From Pseudomonadota bacterium (GTDB taxonomy: Bacteria > Myxococcota_A > Polyangia > Polyangiales > Polyangiaceae), in contig JAFAER010000077.1 of the NCBI GenBank assembly GCA_023423895.1, positions 16,382-80,381 of the forward strand: 64,000 bases of DNA, given 5' to 3'. Positions 34,064 to 43,111 of this stretch are shown one piece after another (position 1 is the first letter of the stretch; every line of letters starts with the position of its first letter). Both the position numbers and the translations under genes were made by a program. The notes under the pieces were generated by a model. The model was not told the DNA's origin, searched no databases, and saw nothing but the letters and a program-made list of their open reading frames with translations.

Positions 34064-34139
34064 GATCTCGAGCGCGCTGGCGGCGGCGTAGTCCGACCGG
34101 CCTAACGACGGCAGAGCTTGGGACCTCTACCATCAGGTC

Positions 34140-34925
34140 ATGAAGCGAGCTCCTCTTCGTCGCGCATGCACTCTCGTCGCCGTCAGCGCAGTCAGCGCAG
34201 TCCTCGGTGGCGCCTCTATCGTTGCGTGTGTCAGCGATGAAGTGCCGACGCCGACCGCAGCTCCCGACGGAGCGGCTCCCCCCTCCGACGGGTCGACGAC
34301 ATCACCCGAGTCATCGACTTCCGACGACGACGATGCCTCGAATCCCCCGCAAGACGCAGGCCCCGACGCGGAAGACATCACCGACGGTGGTGATCTTCCG
34401 CCCGAGGACGACGGTGGCATCACCGACCCGGACGGAGGCTTCGACGCCGGGCCGGCGTGCGACGCGCTGAAGCCCGGAGCCTTCGTGACGTCGACGTGCT
34501 CGACCCTCTCGCGGATCCACGCAGGCGGCGCTCTGACGTCGGGGACTTACCAGCTCACGAACGTGACCGTGCTCGGCACGAAGGCGTTCTGCATCGCCGG
34601 CGGCGGGTTCGTCCCATACGATCATCGTGGGGCGCTCCAGATCACGGCGACATCGGCGACGAGCGCGACGTTCGAGCTTCTCGATCAATACCGGAAGGCC
34701 GGGGGCCCCATCGTCCTTCGCCCCACCACGGTTCGCTACGACGTGACGGCAGCCGCCAATGCCGCGCAGCTGACCTTCACCCCGCAGGAGTGTGCGTTGA
34801 CGGCCGCTCCTTCCCTCGTCAGCTACTCCGTCGGCACCTTGGCCGCGACGGGAAAGAAGACGATCACCCTTCGACTCCCGTACGGAGCCAAGGGGAGCGC
34901 GAACTACACGTTCACGGAGATGTGA
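34140..34925 (+). CDS. Asp/Ser-rich-linker hypothetical lipoprotein
   Basis: The 261-residue product has a lipoprotein signal (CTLVAVSAVSAVLGGASIVAC), a long Asp/Ser/Pro/Gly linker (35-103) of the kind that tethers surface domains in Polyangia, then a compact beta-rich domain (about 104-261). The domain contains GTYQLTNVTVLGTKAFC, ITATSATSATFELLDQY and TITLRLPYGAKGSANYTFTEM, with four cysteines that may pair. No enzymatic motif is seen. The domain repeats an (I/A)TATSATSATF-like strand; a jelly-roll or immunoglobulin-like binding domain is possible. Function unknown. Confidence 0.75.
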   Translation: MKRAPLRRACTLVAVSAVSAVLGGASIVACVSDEVPTPTAAPDGAAPPSDGSTTSPESSTSDDDDASNPPQDAGPDAEDITDGGDLPPEDDGGITDPDGGFDAGPACDALKPGAFVTSTCSTLSRIHAGGALTSGTYQLTNVTVLGTKAFCIAGGGFVPYDHRGALQITATSATSATFELLDQYRKAGGPIVLRPTTVRYDVTAAANAAQLTFTPQECALTAAPSLVSYSVGTLAATGKKTITLRLPYGAKGSANYTFTEM

Positions 34926-34930
34926 CGGCG

Positions 34931-35224
34931 TCAGGACGAGGGCTTCGCGTCCGAAGCCTCGGGGTTCGATCCACGATCGGACCCCGTTCGTCCGAGCCGA
35001 TGAAGCGCGACGATCGCGGCGAGCCAGCCGATCAGCACGAGCACACCACCGGTCGTCCGGTCGAGCGTCCCGGCGACCGCGAGGCCGCCGCCGATCGCTC
35101 CGCATGCGAGAAGGAGATGCCGCTTCGCGCGGTCGAACGGCCTCGAGGCCACGGACGAGGCCCCGAACGAGCGAACAGCGGCCTCCGGCTCCTGCTCCGC
35201 CATGCCCGTCGTTCTACCAGACAT
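34931..35224 (-). CDS. Small two-helix membrane protein
   Basis: A 97-residue hypothetical protein with a hydrophilic N-terminus and two hydrophobic helices (HLLLACGAIGGGLAVAGTL and TGGVLVLIGWLAAIVALHRLG), then a polar tail. ATG 35224 and ATG 35203 (seven codons later) are both possible; the first lies within the 35211-35235 inverted repeat, so initiation there would couple translation to that structure. It is convergent with the 34140 lipoprotein gene (5 bp between stops) and divergent from ppx. Function unknown. Confidence 0.55.
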   Translation of the reverse strand: MSGRTTGMAEQEPEAAVRSFGASSVASRPFDRAKRHLLLACGAIGGGLAVAGTLDRTTGGVLVLIGWLAAIVALHRLGRTGSDRGSNPEASDAKPSS

Positions 35225-35235
35225 CGTGGTAGAAC
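35211..35235. promoter_or_regulatory. Perfect 9-bp inverted repeat between divergent genes
   Basis: GTTCTACCA (35211-35219) and TGGTAGAAC (35227-35235) are exact reverse complements with a 7-bp spacer, ending seven bases before the Ppx/GppA start codon. The site lies over the start region of the divergent small membrane protein. A shared operator is likeliest; a leader hairpin affecting ppx translation is possible. Confidence 0.5.
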
Positions 35236-35242
35236 GGTTCCC

Positions 35243-36892
35243 ATGCCGCGCTTCGCTGCGCTCGATCTCGGCTCGAACGCCCTGCGACTGCGCATCGTCG
35301 AGGCGCACGCTTCAGGTTCCGGGCGTGAGCAGCTCTCGCTGCTGCCCGAGGCCGGTGCTTCGTGGCGCGAGCTCGTGACGCTCCGAGCGCCCGTACGGCT
35401 CGGCTCCGAGGTCTTCGTGACCGGCAAGCTCGCGTCGGCGTCGATTGGCCAGGCTTGTGCTGCGCTGCGCGAGTTCCGCCAGGCCATGGACGACGCCAAG
35501 GTGGACGTCTACCGTGCGACCGCGACGAGCGCCGTGCGCGAGGCGGCCAACAAGGCCACGCTCGTCGAGCGCGCGCGCCGCGAAGCCGGGATCGAGCTCG
35601 AGGTCATCGAAGGCATCGAAGAAGCTCGGCTCATCCAGCTCGCCGTCGTGCGGCGGCTCGGCCTCGCGGACAAGCGTGCGCTCCTCGTCGACGTGGGCGG
35701 CGGCTCGACGGAGCTCACCTACTTCGACAAGGGAACGAGCGCCTGGGCGATCTCGCTCCCGATCGGCACCGTTCGCCTGCTCGAGACGTATCTCCGCGGC
35801 GTGAAGGTGGTGGACCGCACGCGCCAGAAGCTGCTCGCCGAAGGCGTCGACCGCGCGCTCGCCGAAGCCGCGCCGACGCTCCAGAAGATGCCGTTCGAGA
35901 TCGTCGTCGGGACGGGCGGCAGCGTCGACACGCTGTTCGACCTCTGTCCGCTGAGAGGCGGACACGCCGGCTATCCGCGCGCCGTCGACGTCGGTCTCAT
36001 GAAGACGTTGCTCGGAAGGCTCTTCGCGATGACGCCCGAGCAGCGACGCGAGACGTTCGCCTTGCGCCCCGATCGCGCGGATACGATCGTGACGGCGACG
36101 TCGATCTTCCTCCGCGTCGCCGAGCTCTTTCGGGCGTCGGCGATCATCGCGCCCGGCGTCGGGCTCAAGGAGGGAATCCTCGAGGAGCTCGTCGACAAAT
36201 ATTTCGATCGCTGGGACAAGGACGCGGAGGCACGGAGCCTCGTCAACGGCTGCATTCGGTTGGGCAAACGCTACGGCTTCGACCAGGCGCACGGTGAGCT
36301 CGTGGCATCGCTCGCGACGTCGCTCTTCGACGACATGGCGGGCTTCCACGGGTACGGCGAACGCGAGCGGCTGCTCCTACGCGTCGCGGCGTTGCTGCAC
36401 GACGTCGGCGACTACGTCAGCTACGGCGGCCACCACAAACATAGCTACTACCTGATCCAGCACTCCGACATCATGGGGCTCACGCCGGTCGAGCGCGGCA
36501 TCGTCGCCAACGTCGCGCGCTATCACCGAAAGAGCCCGCCCGATCCGTCTCATCCCAACTTCCGCGATCTCGACAAGGACTCGCGGATGAAGGTGCGAAG
36601 CCTCGCGGCGATCCTCCGAATCGCCGACGCGCTCGATCGCGAACACCTCGGGAAGGTGAAGAGCGTGCGCGCGGAGATCGATGCCAAGGGGCGCAAGATG
36701 AACCTCCTGCTCGGCGGCGACGACGACCGCGAGCTCGAGGAGTGGACCGTGCGCGCGAAGTCCGATTTGCTGCGAGACGTCTTCGATCTCGACGTCGTGA
36801 TCGCAGGGAAGCAACTGTCCGCGCGACCGGCTGCGCAACACACGGCGACAGCGGCGACGGGCCCTTCGTCGAGTCGTCCGAACGGACGCTGA
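35243..36892 (+). CDS. Ppx/GppA-family exopolyphosphatase with HD domain
   Basis: The 549-residue protein starts MPRFAALDLGSNALRLRI, the first phosphate loop of the ASKHA fold, followed by ATSAVREAANK, the second loop LLVDVGGGSTELTY and the third loop VGTGGSVDTLFDL (about 1-300). From about 330 comes an HD-type helical domain with LLRVAALLHDVGDYVSYGGHHKHS and VARYHRK. Proteins of this class hydrolyse inorganic polyphosphate and/or convert pppGpp to ppGpp, so they link phosphate reserves to the stringent response; sequence alone does not separate these activities. ATG 35243 gives the family start. A polyphosphate kinase gene is not in the window. Confidence 0.92.
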   Translation: MPRFAALDLGSNALRLRIVEAHASGSGREQLSLLPEAGASWRELVTLRAPVRLGSEVFVTGKLASASIGQACAALREFRQAMDDAKVDVYRATATSAVREAANKATLVERARREAGIELEVIEGIEEARLIQLAVVRRLGLADKRALLVDVGGGSTELTYFDKGTSAWAISLPIGTVRLLETYLRGVKVVDRTRQKLLAEGVDRALAEAAPTLQKMPFEIVVGTGGSVDTLFDLCPLRGGHAGYPRAVDVGLMKTLLGRLFAMTPEQRRETFALRPDRADTIVTATSIFLRVAELFRASAIIAPGVGLKEGILEELVDKYFDRWDKDAEARSLVNGCIRLGKRYGFDQAHGELVASLATSLFDDMAGFHGYGERERLLLRVAALLHDVGDYVSYGGHHKHSYYLIQHSDIMGLTPVERGIVANVARYHRKSPPDPSHPNFRDLDKDSRMKVRSLAAILRIADALDREHLGKVKSVRAEIDAKGRKMNLLLGGDDDRELEEWTVRAKSDLLRDVFDLDVVIAGKQLSARPAAQHTATAATGPSSSRPNGR

Positions 36893-37113
36893 TCGCCGCA
36901 TTCACGCCCGCGCCGCGCTTCGTTCGCGCAAGCCTCGTCGCAGCGGCTGTTCGACGTGCGAACGCGCCGTCGAAAGTAGATGGATGACGGCAGACGTTGG
37001 TGAACGCCCCTGGCTTTCGTACTAACGTAACTTCGACTCTCGTTCCGTATGCGCGTCGTTCATCGATGAAACGTCTCGCTCCAACGCAGCTCAACACGCG
37101 CCCCGAAGGCTTC

Positions 37114-37737
37114 ATGCGATTGCTCCTCTCCTCCTCCGGCCTCGCCATCGCCTTCCTGATCGGTTGCTCCGGTCGTGCGGTGCCGGACCCGCGCAGTGCT
37201 GCGGAGGAGTACGCGCAAGCGGCATCGCGCGGTGACGGAGACGCCATCTACGAGATGATGACGACCTCCGCCCAGAAGTCGCGCTCGCGCGAAGACGTGA
37301 AGCGTCTCGTCGCCGAGCAGCGCGGCGAGCTTGCGGAGCAGGCGAAGAGCCTCACGGCGAAGGACGCGCGCGTCGAGGCCGTGGCTCGTCTGCGATACGA
37401 GGATGGCGAGGAGGCGCAGCTCGAGCTGCGCGACGGTCGCTTCTGGATTACCTCCTCGGGTGTGCTGCCCGGCGGCTCTCGCACGCCGGAACAGGCGCTC
37501 GATCAGCTGCGTCGCGTGCTCGCGCGGCGCAGCTACGCGGGACTCATGCGTGTGCTCACGCCGTCCACCCGGGCGGCGATCGAACAAGATCTTCGTTCCC
37601 TTGTCTCGGGCCTCGAGCGGCCAGAGACCCTGCATGTCGAGGTCACGGGCGACGGTGCCATCGTGACAATCCCCGGCGGACACAGCGTAAAGCTGAAACG
37701 CGAGGGCGGCGTGTGGCGGGTCGACGACTTCGACTGA
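37114..37737 (+). CDS. Hypothetical lipoprotein with repeated nuclear-transport-factor-like domain
   Basis: The 207-residue product has a canonical lipoprotein signal (MRLLLSSSGLAIAFLIGC). The mature part contains two similar segments: SAAEEYAQAASRGDGDAIYEMMTTSAQ and QALDQLRRVLARRSYAGLMRVLTPSTR, each followed by a strand region (EAQLELRDGRFWITS; SVKLKREGGVWRVDDFD). The helix-then-strand pattern with a final KREGGVWRVDDF is typical of small NTF2-like/DUF4878-type domains, though the assignment is tentative. ATG 37114 has GAAGG upstream. The last 25 bp overlap the start of the TonB receptor gene, suggesting co-expression. Confidence 0.75.
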   Translation: MRLLLSSSGLAIAFLIGCSGRAVPDPRSAAEEYAQAASRGDGDAIYEMMTTSAQKSRSREDVKRLVAEQRGELAEQAKSLTAKDARVEAVARLRYEDGEEAQLELRDGRFWITSSGVLPGGSRTPEQALDQLRRVLARRSYAGLMRVLTPSTRAAIEQDLRSLVSGLERPETLHVEVTGDGAIVTIPGGHSVKLKREGGVWRVDDFD

Positions 37738-39803
37738 CGGCGACGCGAGGCGCGGCGGTCCTCGCGATCGCGCTCGCCAGCGTGCGTGCCTCAGCTCAGG
37801 AGCCCGAGCCCGCTCCTCCGGGGACGCCCCAACCAAATTCTGCTGCGGAGACGAGCCCCGCGACCGTTTCGAAGGACGAACCCGGTCCAGATGCGCCGGC
37901 ACGCGCGCCTGCGCCCGACACGGGCCCGGACGAAGTGCGGGTGAAAGGCTCGAAGAGGAGCGATCCAACCGCGCCGAAGGACACCATCGGCGGACGCGAG
38001 ATCCGACAGGTGCCCGGCGCGTTCGGAGATGCGTTCCGCGCGCTCGAGTCGCTCCCTGGCGTCACGCCGATCGTGAGCGGCATCCCGTACTTCTTCGTCC
38101 GCGGCGCGCCGCCCGGCAACACCGGCTTCTTCGTCGACGGCGTCCGCGTGCCAGGGCTCTTCCACCTCGGCGTCGGCCCCGCCGTCATGTATCCGGCGAT
38201 CATCGACAAGGTCGACCTGTACAAGGGAGCGTATCCGGTCTCTTTCGGCCGCTTCGCCGGCGGCATCCTGTCCGCCGACACGGTGCGCCCGGGCGAACGC
38301 GCACGCGCGGACTGGACGGTTCGCCTCTTCGACGCCGGCGCGCTCGTCGAGGTGCCCTTCGGCAAGAGCACCGAGAACGAAGCGCCGCGTGGGACGCTGC
38401 TCGCGTCCGGACGGTACGGCTACCCGGGGCTGCTGCTCTCGATCTTCGCTCCCGACGCGGGCCTGGCGTATTGGGACTACCAGACGCGTGCAACCTACAG
38501 GCTTTCGGATCGCGACCAGATCTCGGTGTTCGCCTTCGGCAGCTACGACTCCGTCAGTCAGCGCGAGGAGACGAACGGGATTCCGAACGAACATCTCACC
38601 GAAGTCCTCAACATCCAGTTCCACCGCATCGACCTCCGCTGGGACCGCAAGCTGAGCGCGACCGGGTCGATCCGTGCCGCAACGACGTTCGGCTACGACC
38701 GCACGGGCAGCCAGGAGTTCGCGGCGCGCTCCTGGATGTTCGGCAGTCGCGTGCACGCGCAGGAGCGCATCTCGAAGTCGGTTCAGGTCCGTGCGGGCGC
38801 CGACCTCTGGATGCAGACGTTCGACTTTCGCCTCGGGTCGAGCGGCGAAGCCGAAGCGCCGACACCCGACGAAGCTCCCACCGAAGGCGCGGTCGGCGTC
38901 CAGAAGGACGCGAACGCCGGCGTATGGGTCGATGCGCCGCTCGAGATCGCACCACGCGTCGAGGTCACGCCCGGGCTCCGCGCGGACCTGTTCACGTCGC
39001 GTGGGATCGGCAAGGCGCGGGCGATCCCTGCCCTCGACCCACGCGTGACGACGCGCATCGGCATCGGGCCCGTGTATCACCTCGGCGCGATCGGGATCGC
39101 ACATCAGCCGGCTGCATTCCCCGTCCCCATCCCTGCGCTGACGTTCGCGCAGCTCCGCCGCGGGCTCCAGGGTGGCTATCACCTGAGCCAGGGCCTCGAA
39201 GTGCCCTTGCCTGCCGATCTCACGGCGACGGTGACCGGGTACCTGCACACGTACACGGGCCTCGTCGACCTGGCGCAGCAATGTGACGTCGACGATCCTC
39301 GTTGTGACCCTGCGGGTACGCGCGGCCGCTCGGTCGGCCTGGAGATGATGCTCAAACGCAACCTCGGCAAGCGCGTCGGCGGCTGGCTCGGCTACACCCT
39401 GTCACGCTCGACACGCGACGCGTACGACGTGACGCTCCGCAAGGTGACGTCTCGGCTCAGCGAGTTCGATCGGACACACGTCTTCAACGCAGTGCTCTCG
39501 GTCGACCTCGGCAGGGGTTGGCGAACCGGCGGGCGCTACACCCTCTACTCCGGTATCCCCTACTCCACCGTGAGCGAGCTGCTCCTGCCGGACGCTCGGA
39601 CGCCCGCCTTTCATCGCGTCGATCTTCGTGTCGAGAAGCGGTGGATCCAGCGAAACGGCCGCTCGTTCGCTCTGACCGTGGAGATGTTCAACGCGCTGCT
39701 GATGAAGGAGGCGATCGGCGTGACCTGCACGGGGGCACGGTGCAAGCCGGAGCAGATCGGGCCGATCGCGATCCCCAGCCTCGGCTTCGAAGGGACGCTC
39801 TAA
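37713..39803 (+). CDS. TonB-dependent outer-membrane receptor
   Basis: The 696-residue product begins at GTG 37713 with a signal peptide (RRLRLTATRGAAVLAIALASVRASAQ), a Pro/Ala-rich linker, and a plug domain: EVRVKGSKR, IGGREIRQVPGAFGDAFRALESLPGV, YFFVRGAPPGNTGFFVDGVRVPGLFH, VDLYKGAYPVSFGRFAGGILSAD. The rest is an outer-membrane beta-barrel with a C-terminal aromatic-poor end. Such receptors import siderophores, cobalamin or glycans with TonB energy. The start overlaps the preceding lipoprotein gene by 25 bp, the only in-frame start that keeps the whole signal. No ExbB/ExbD/TonB genes lie nearby, and the ligand is unknown. Confidence 0.9.
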   Translation: MAGRRLRLTATRGAAVLAIALASVRASAQEPEPAPPGTPQPNSAAETSPATVSKDEPGPDAPARAPAPDTGPDEVRVKGSKRSDPTAPKDTIGGREIRQVPGAFGDAFRALESLPGVTPIVSGIPYFFVRGAPPGNTGFFVDGVRVPGLFHLGVGPAVMYPAIIDKVDLYKGAYPVSFGRFAGGILSADTVRPGERARADWTVRLFDAGALVEVPFGKSTENEAPRGTLLASGRYGYPGLLLSIFAPDAGLAYWDYQTRATYRLSDRDQISVFAFGSYDSVSQREETNGIPNEHLTEVLNIQFHRIDLRWDRKLSATGSIRAATTFGYDRTGSQEFAARSWMFGSRVHAQERISKSVQVRAGADLWMQTFDFRLGSSGEAEAPTPDEAPTEGAVGVQKDANAGVWVDAPLEIAPRVEVTPGLRADLFTSRGIGKARAIPALDPRVTTRIGIGPVYHLGAIGIAHQPAAFPVPIPALTFAQLRRGLQGGYHLSQGLEVPLPADLTATVTGYLHTYTGLVDLAQQCDVDDPRCDPAGTRGRSVGLEMMLKRNLGKRVGGWLGYTLSRSTRDAYDVTLRKVTSRLSEFDRTHVFNAVLSVDLGRGWRTGGRYTLYSGIPYSTVSELLLPDARTPAFHRVDLRVEKRWIQRNGRSFALTVEMFNALLMKEAIGVTCTGARCKPEQIGPIAIPSLGFEGTL

Positions 39804-39845
39804 TTGCCACGCCCCCTCTCAGAACGGCTGGCTTTGCGGTTCATG

Positions 39846-39875
39846 GCTGACGCGACGACGCGACGACGCGACGAC
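39846..39875. repeat. Short 8-bp tandem repeat
   Basis: GCGACGAC repeats about 3.5 times in the gap between the TonB receptor and the DUF4159 gene. It is probably a simple slippage product; no function is apparent. Confidence 0.7.
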
Positions 39876-39924
39876 GCGCGCTGACCCGTACAGTCCTGGA
39901 CGCGAGCCTGCTAACGTCCGGGGC

Positions 39925-40734
39925 ATGCGCCGGACGATCTCGAGCTTGCTGCCGCTGCTTTTCGCGCTCGGCGTGCTCGTCCCGCTCGTCGTTTTCTTCC
40001 CTCGTCCCGCGCGCGCCTTCGGCGACATCGGGGCGTTCGATCCGCGAGCGCTCCTGGCCGGAGGTACGACCGGGCCAGCGCGCGCGAGCGCCGCCGCGCG
40101 CTGGTCGTGGGAGCTCGTGCAGCGAACGAGCGCACCCGCTCGGCTCAAGCCCACGCAGGTCCGCGCAGACGAGCCCGGGATCGTCGACGGCCCCTTCCTC
40201 TGGTGGAGCGGAGATCAAGCCGTCAACGCGCTCTCGCCCCAGGAGATCGCGGGCCTCCGACGTTTCTTTGCGCTCGGGGGCATCCTCCTCGTCGACGACG
40301 CGGGGGCGTCCGACGATTCGGGCGAAGGACGAAGCTCGGCGTCCGCGTTCGGTCGCACCACCCGCGAGCAGATCGCGCGCGTCCTGCCGGACACAAGCCC
40401 GATCGCGCTCGGCGCCGACCACGTGCTCTTCAAGTCGTTCTACCTCCTCAAGCGTGCCGAAGGTCGCGTAGCCGGGCCGCGCACGCTCGACGCGATCGTC
40501 CGCGGCGGCCAGGCGCAGGTCGTCTTCTCTTCTCATGACCTCGGCGGAGCCCTCGCTCGTGGAGCGACCGGCGCGTGGGAGAACCCCGTGGTCCCCGGCG
40601 GCGATCTCCAGCGCGAGCGGGCGATCCGGCTCGCCGTGAACATCGCGATGTACGTGCTCTGCTCGAACTACAAGGACGACCAGGTGCACGCGCCCTTCCT
40701 CATGCGACGCCGCGCGGGCGCGCTCGTTCCATGA
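39925..40734 (+). CDS. DUF4159-domain exported protein
   Basis: The 269-residue product has a signal peptide or anchor (ISSLLPLLFALGVLVPLVVFF ... ARA) and a DUF4159 domain: WSWELVQRTSAPARLKP, DGPFLWWSGDQAVNALSPQEIAGLRRFFALGGILLVDDAG, and a later ALGADHVLFKSFYLL. This fold resembles glutamine-amidotransferase-like (flavodoxin-type) domains. DUF4159 genes usually sit beside vWA, MoxR and DUF58 genes. Here a vWA/amidotransferase-like gene follows after 46 bp. The C-terminus ends in IAMYVLCSNYKDDQVHAPFLMRRR. Biochemical role unknown. Confidence 0.85.
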   Translation: MRRTISSLLPLLFALGVLVPLVVFFPRPARAFGDIGAFDPRALLAGGTTGPARASAAARWSWELVQRTSAPARLKPTQVRADEPGIVDGPFLWWSGDQAVNALSPQEIAGLRRFFALGGILLVDDAGASDDSGEGRSSASAFGRTTREQIARVLPDTSPIALGADHVLFKSFYLLKRAEGRVAGPRTLDAIVRGGQAQVVFSSHDLGGALARGATGAWENPVVPGGDLQRERAIRLAVNIAMYVLCSNYKDDQVHAPFLMRRRAGALVP

Positions 40735-40780
40735 CGGAGCTTCGCTCGGTGCTCGCGCTCTCCTCGAGAGGACCGCTTCG

Positions 40781-43015
40781 ATGAACACGCGGCTCGCCGT
40801 CAACGGTGACCTGCCTTCGTGGGCGGCGGTGCTCGCCTGCCTGCTCGTCCTCGTCAGTCTGGCCTTCCTGCTCGCGTACGAGCTCCGACGCCGTGAGCGC
40901 GGCGGGGTGGCGATCGTGGTGAGCGGCGTCCTCGCGCTGCTCGCGCTCCTGCTCGCCGTCGTGCGCCCGGTGCGGATCGCGGCGCGCGAGAGCGTCATCG
41001 GCGCAAAGGTCGTCGTCCTGACCGACACGTCGCGCTCGATGGCGCTGCCCGACGACGGCAAGACGCGCCACGACATCGCCACACGCGCGCTCGGCGAGCT
41101 CGCGAAGACGTCGAAGGACGCGCGACTGCTCGTCCTCGGCTTCGGTGACGGTGCACCCGCCCCAATCACGACGACGAAAGAAGGCGGTGGCGAGACGCGG
41201 ACCGCGGCGATCGCGCCGCGCAGCGACCTCACCACGGCGCTGCACGCGCTTGCGGCGTCGGCGGAGGAGCGGCCGCAGGCGGTCGTGGTCGTCTCCGACG
41301 GGCGGCTCGACGATCCGGCCGAGGGCAGCTCGAAGGAGAACCTGGCCGCGCTCGGCAAGGAGCTCAACGTCCCGGTCCACACCGTCGCGACGACGCGCAC
41401 CGGACCTCCGGACGCGAGCGTCCGCCGCGTGTCGGCTGCAGGCGCGGCCGTCGCCCACGTGCCGATCCCGCTCCGCGTCGAGGTCGGCTGCAGCGGCGGG
41501 CTCTCGTGCGACGAGCTCACCGTGACCGCGCGCGAGCTCCGCGAAGACGGTCCGCCCGCGCTCCTCGCCACCGGCCTCTCGCATCTCAAAGACGGCAAGG
41601 GCACCGTCGACCTGTCGGTGACGCTCGAGCGCGCCGGCGCGCGCATCATCGAGATCGCGATCTCGCCGCCTTCGGGAGACACGATCCCCGAGAACGACCG
41701 CCGGCTCATCACGTTCGTCGTCGCTCGCGAGCGCGTCCGCGTGCTGCACGTCGCGGGACGTCCCACGAATGACGTCCGCGCGCTCCGGCAATGGCTGAAG
41801 AGCGACGCGTCCGTCGACGTCGTCGCGTTCTTCATTCTCCGCACGCAGTCGGACAACCCGAATGCGCGACAGGAAGACCTCTCGCTCATCCCCTTCCCGG
41901 TCGACGAGCTCTTCACCGAACACTTGCCGTCGTTCGACGCCGTCGTCCTGCAGGACTTCGACGCCCAGCCCTATGGCCTCGAGAAGCACCTTCCGCAGCT
42001 CGCGCGATACGTGCGTTCGGGCGGTGGTCTCATCATGGTCGGCGGACAGAACTCCTTCGTCGCGGGCGGCTACGCAGGGACCCCGCTCGCCGAGGTGCTC
42101 CCCGTGTCGCTCGACGCCTCGCCTGGCGCAACGGCCGCCGACGTCGCTCCGGTGACGCCGGTCTGGACCGAAGACGGTCGTACGGCGCCACTGCTCGCGC
42201 CTCTCCGCGACGTCGCGTCCGAGGAGCTTCCGCAGATGCCGGGCACCAACATCCTCGGCGACGTGCGCGCGGGAGGGCTCGTGCTCTGGTCTCACCCGAC
42301 GCGCACGACGAAGAGCGGCGCACCGATGCCGATCCTCGCCATCGGCGATCAGGGCGACGGGCGATCGATCGCCCTCGGCATCGACGGCGCCTGGCAGCTC
42401 GAGTTCTCGCAGCTCGGCGCGCGGACCTCCGGACGCGGCTACGGCGCGATGTGGGACGGCCTTCTCGGCTGGCTGATGCGCGACCCTCGCTTCGAGCCGG
42501 GCCAGCTCGATCTGACGGCGCCGTGCGTGGCCGACGAGCCCTCTCGGCTGCGCGTCCGCGCTCCCGAGAGCGCACAGGACAAGCCGATGGTCGTGGAGCT
42601 CCGGCGCCTGGATCGACAGGACGTCGAGCCGCTGAAGGTCGAGGTCCCGAAGCGCGTGGCGGGCGCGACGGGGACGATCGAGGTCACGCTCCCGCCGCTC
42701 CCGGCAGGTGGTTACACCGCGCGCTTGAAGCTCGGGCCCGGCCCCACGACACGGCGTGACTTCGCGTGCGAAGCGGGCGGCGACGAGTGGGCCGACTCGC
42801 GGCCCGATCCCGAGCGACTGCGCGAGCTCGCAGCAGCGACGGGCGGCTCGTTCCGGTGGGCGACCGACGATCTGTCGCTTCCGCTTCCGAAGCCGGCAGT
42901 CGTCAGCGCGGAGCGGCACGTCGTTCCGCTGGCTCCGCCTTGGACATGGACGCTCGCCGCAGCCGTGCTGCTCGGCGTCCACTGGTTCACGCGACGGCGA
43001 AGCGGACTGTCGTGA
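40781..43015 (+). CDS. Membrane vWA / glutamine-amidotransferase-like protein
   Basis: The 744-residue protein has two N-terminal membrane helices (about 14-34 and 43-62), a von Willebrand A domain with MIDAS motif DTSRS at 82-86, a beta-rich middle (about 200-310), a class I amidotransferase-like domain around VLQDFDAQPYGLEKHLPQLARYV and GGGLIMVGGQNSFVAGGYAGTPLAEVLPV, and a final membrane helix (WTLAAAVLLGVHWF). The catalytic cysteine of true amidotransferases is absent at the nucleophile elbow, so this domain is probably a binding module. Such proteins partner MoxR ATPases and DUF4159 proteins. It follows the DUF4159 gene and precedes the ATP-grasp gene. Confidence 0.88.
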   Translation: MNTRLAVNGDLPSWAAVLACLLVLVSLAFLLAYELRRRERGGVAIVVSGVLALLALLLAVVRPVRIAARESVIGAKVVVLTDTSRSMALPDDGKTRHDIATRALGELAKTSKDARLLVLGFGDGAPAPITTTKEGGGETRTAAIAPRSDLTTALHALAASAEERPQAVVVVSDGRLDDPAEGSSKENLAALGKELNVPVHTVATTRTGPPDASVRRVSAAGAAVAHVPIPLRVEVGCSGGLSCDELTVTARELREDGPPALLATGLSHLKDGKGTVDLSVTLERAGARIIEIAISPPSGDTIPENDRRLITFVVARERVRVLHVAGRPTNDVRALRQWLKSDASVDVVAFFILRTQSDNPNARQEDLSLIPFPVDELFTEHLPSFDAVVLQDFDAQPYGLEKHLPQLARYVRSGGGLIMVGGQNSFVAGGYAGTPLAEVLPVSLDASPGATAADVAPVTPVWTEDGRTAPLLAPLRDVASEELPQMPGTNILGDVRAGGLVLWSHPTRTTKSGAPMPILAIGDQGDGRSIALGIDGAWQLEFSQLGARTSGRGYGAMWDGLLGWLMRDPRFEPGQLDLTAPCVADEPSRLRVRAPESAQDKPMVVELRRLDRQDVEPLKVEVPKRVAGATGTIEVTLPPLPAGGYTARLKLGPGPTTRRDFACEAGGDEWADSRPDPERLRELAAATGGSFRWATDDLSLPLPKPAVVSAERHVVPLAPPWTWTLAAAVLLGVHWFTRRRSGLS

Positions 43016-43111
43016 TGCGCGTGCGCGACGGACGCGTGCCCGACCGAGACTTTCGGGAGCAGCGCCGACCTGGTACAACGAGCGCTCTCCGGGGAGGAGG
43101 GCTACGCGCGC

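Noticed and set aside
34054..34070. Inverted repeat CGAGATC-TGA-GATCTCG as a terminator
   Set aside because: The stem includes the gene's own last codons and stop, is followed by no T-run, and its loop is only three bases; probably incidental.
34955..34985. tRNA T-arm-like GGTTCGATCC
   Set aside because: No acceptor, anticodon or D-arm can be folded around it, and it lies inside the coding sequence of the small membrane protein.
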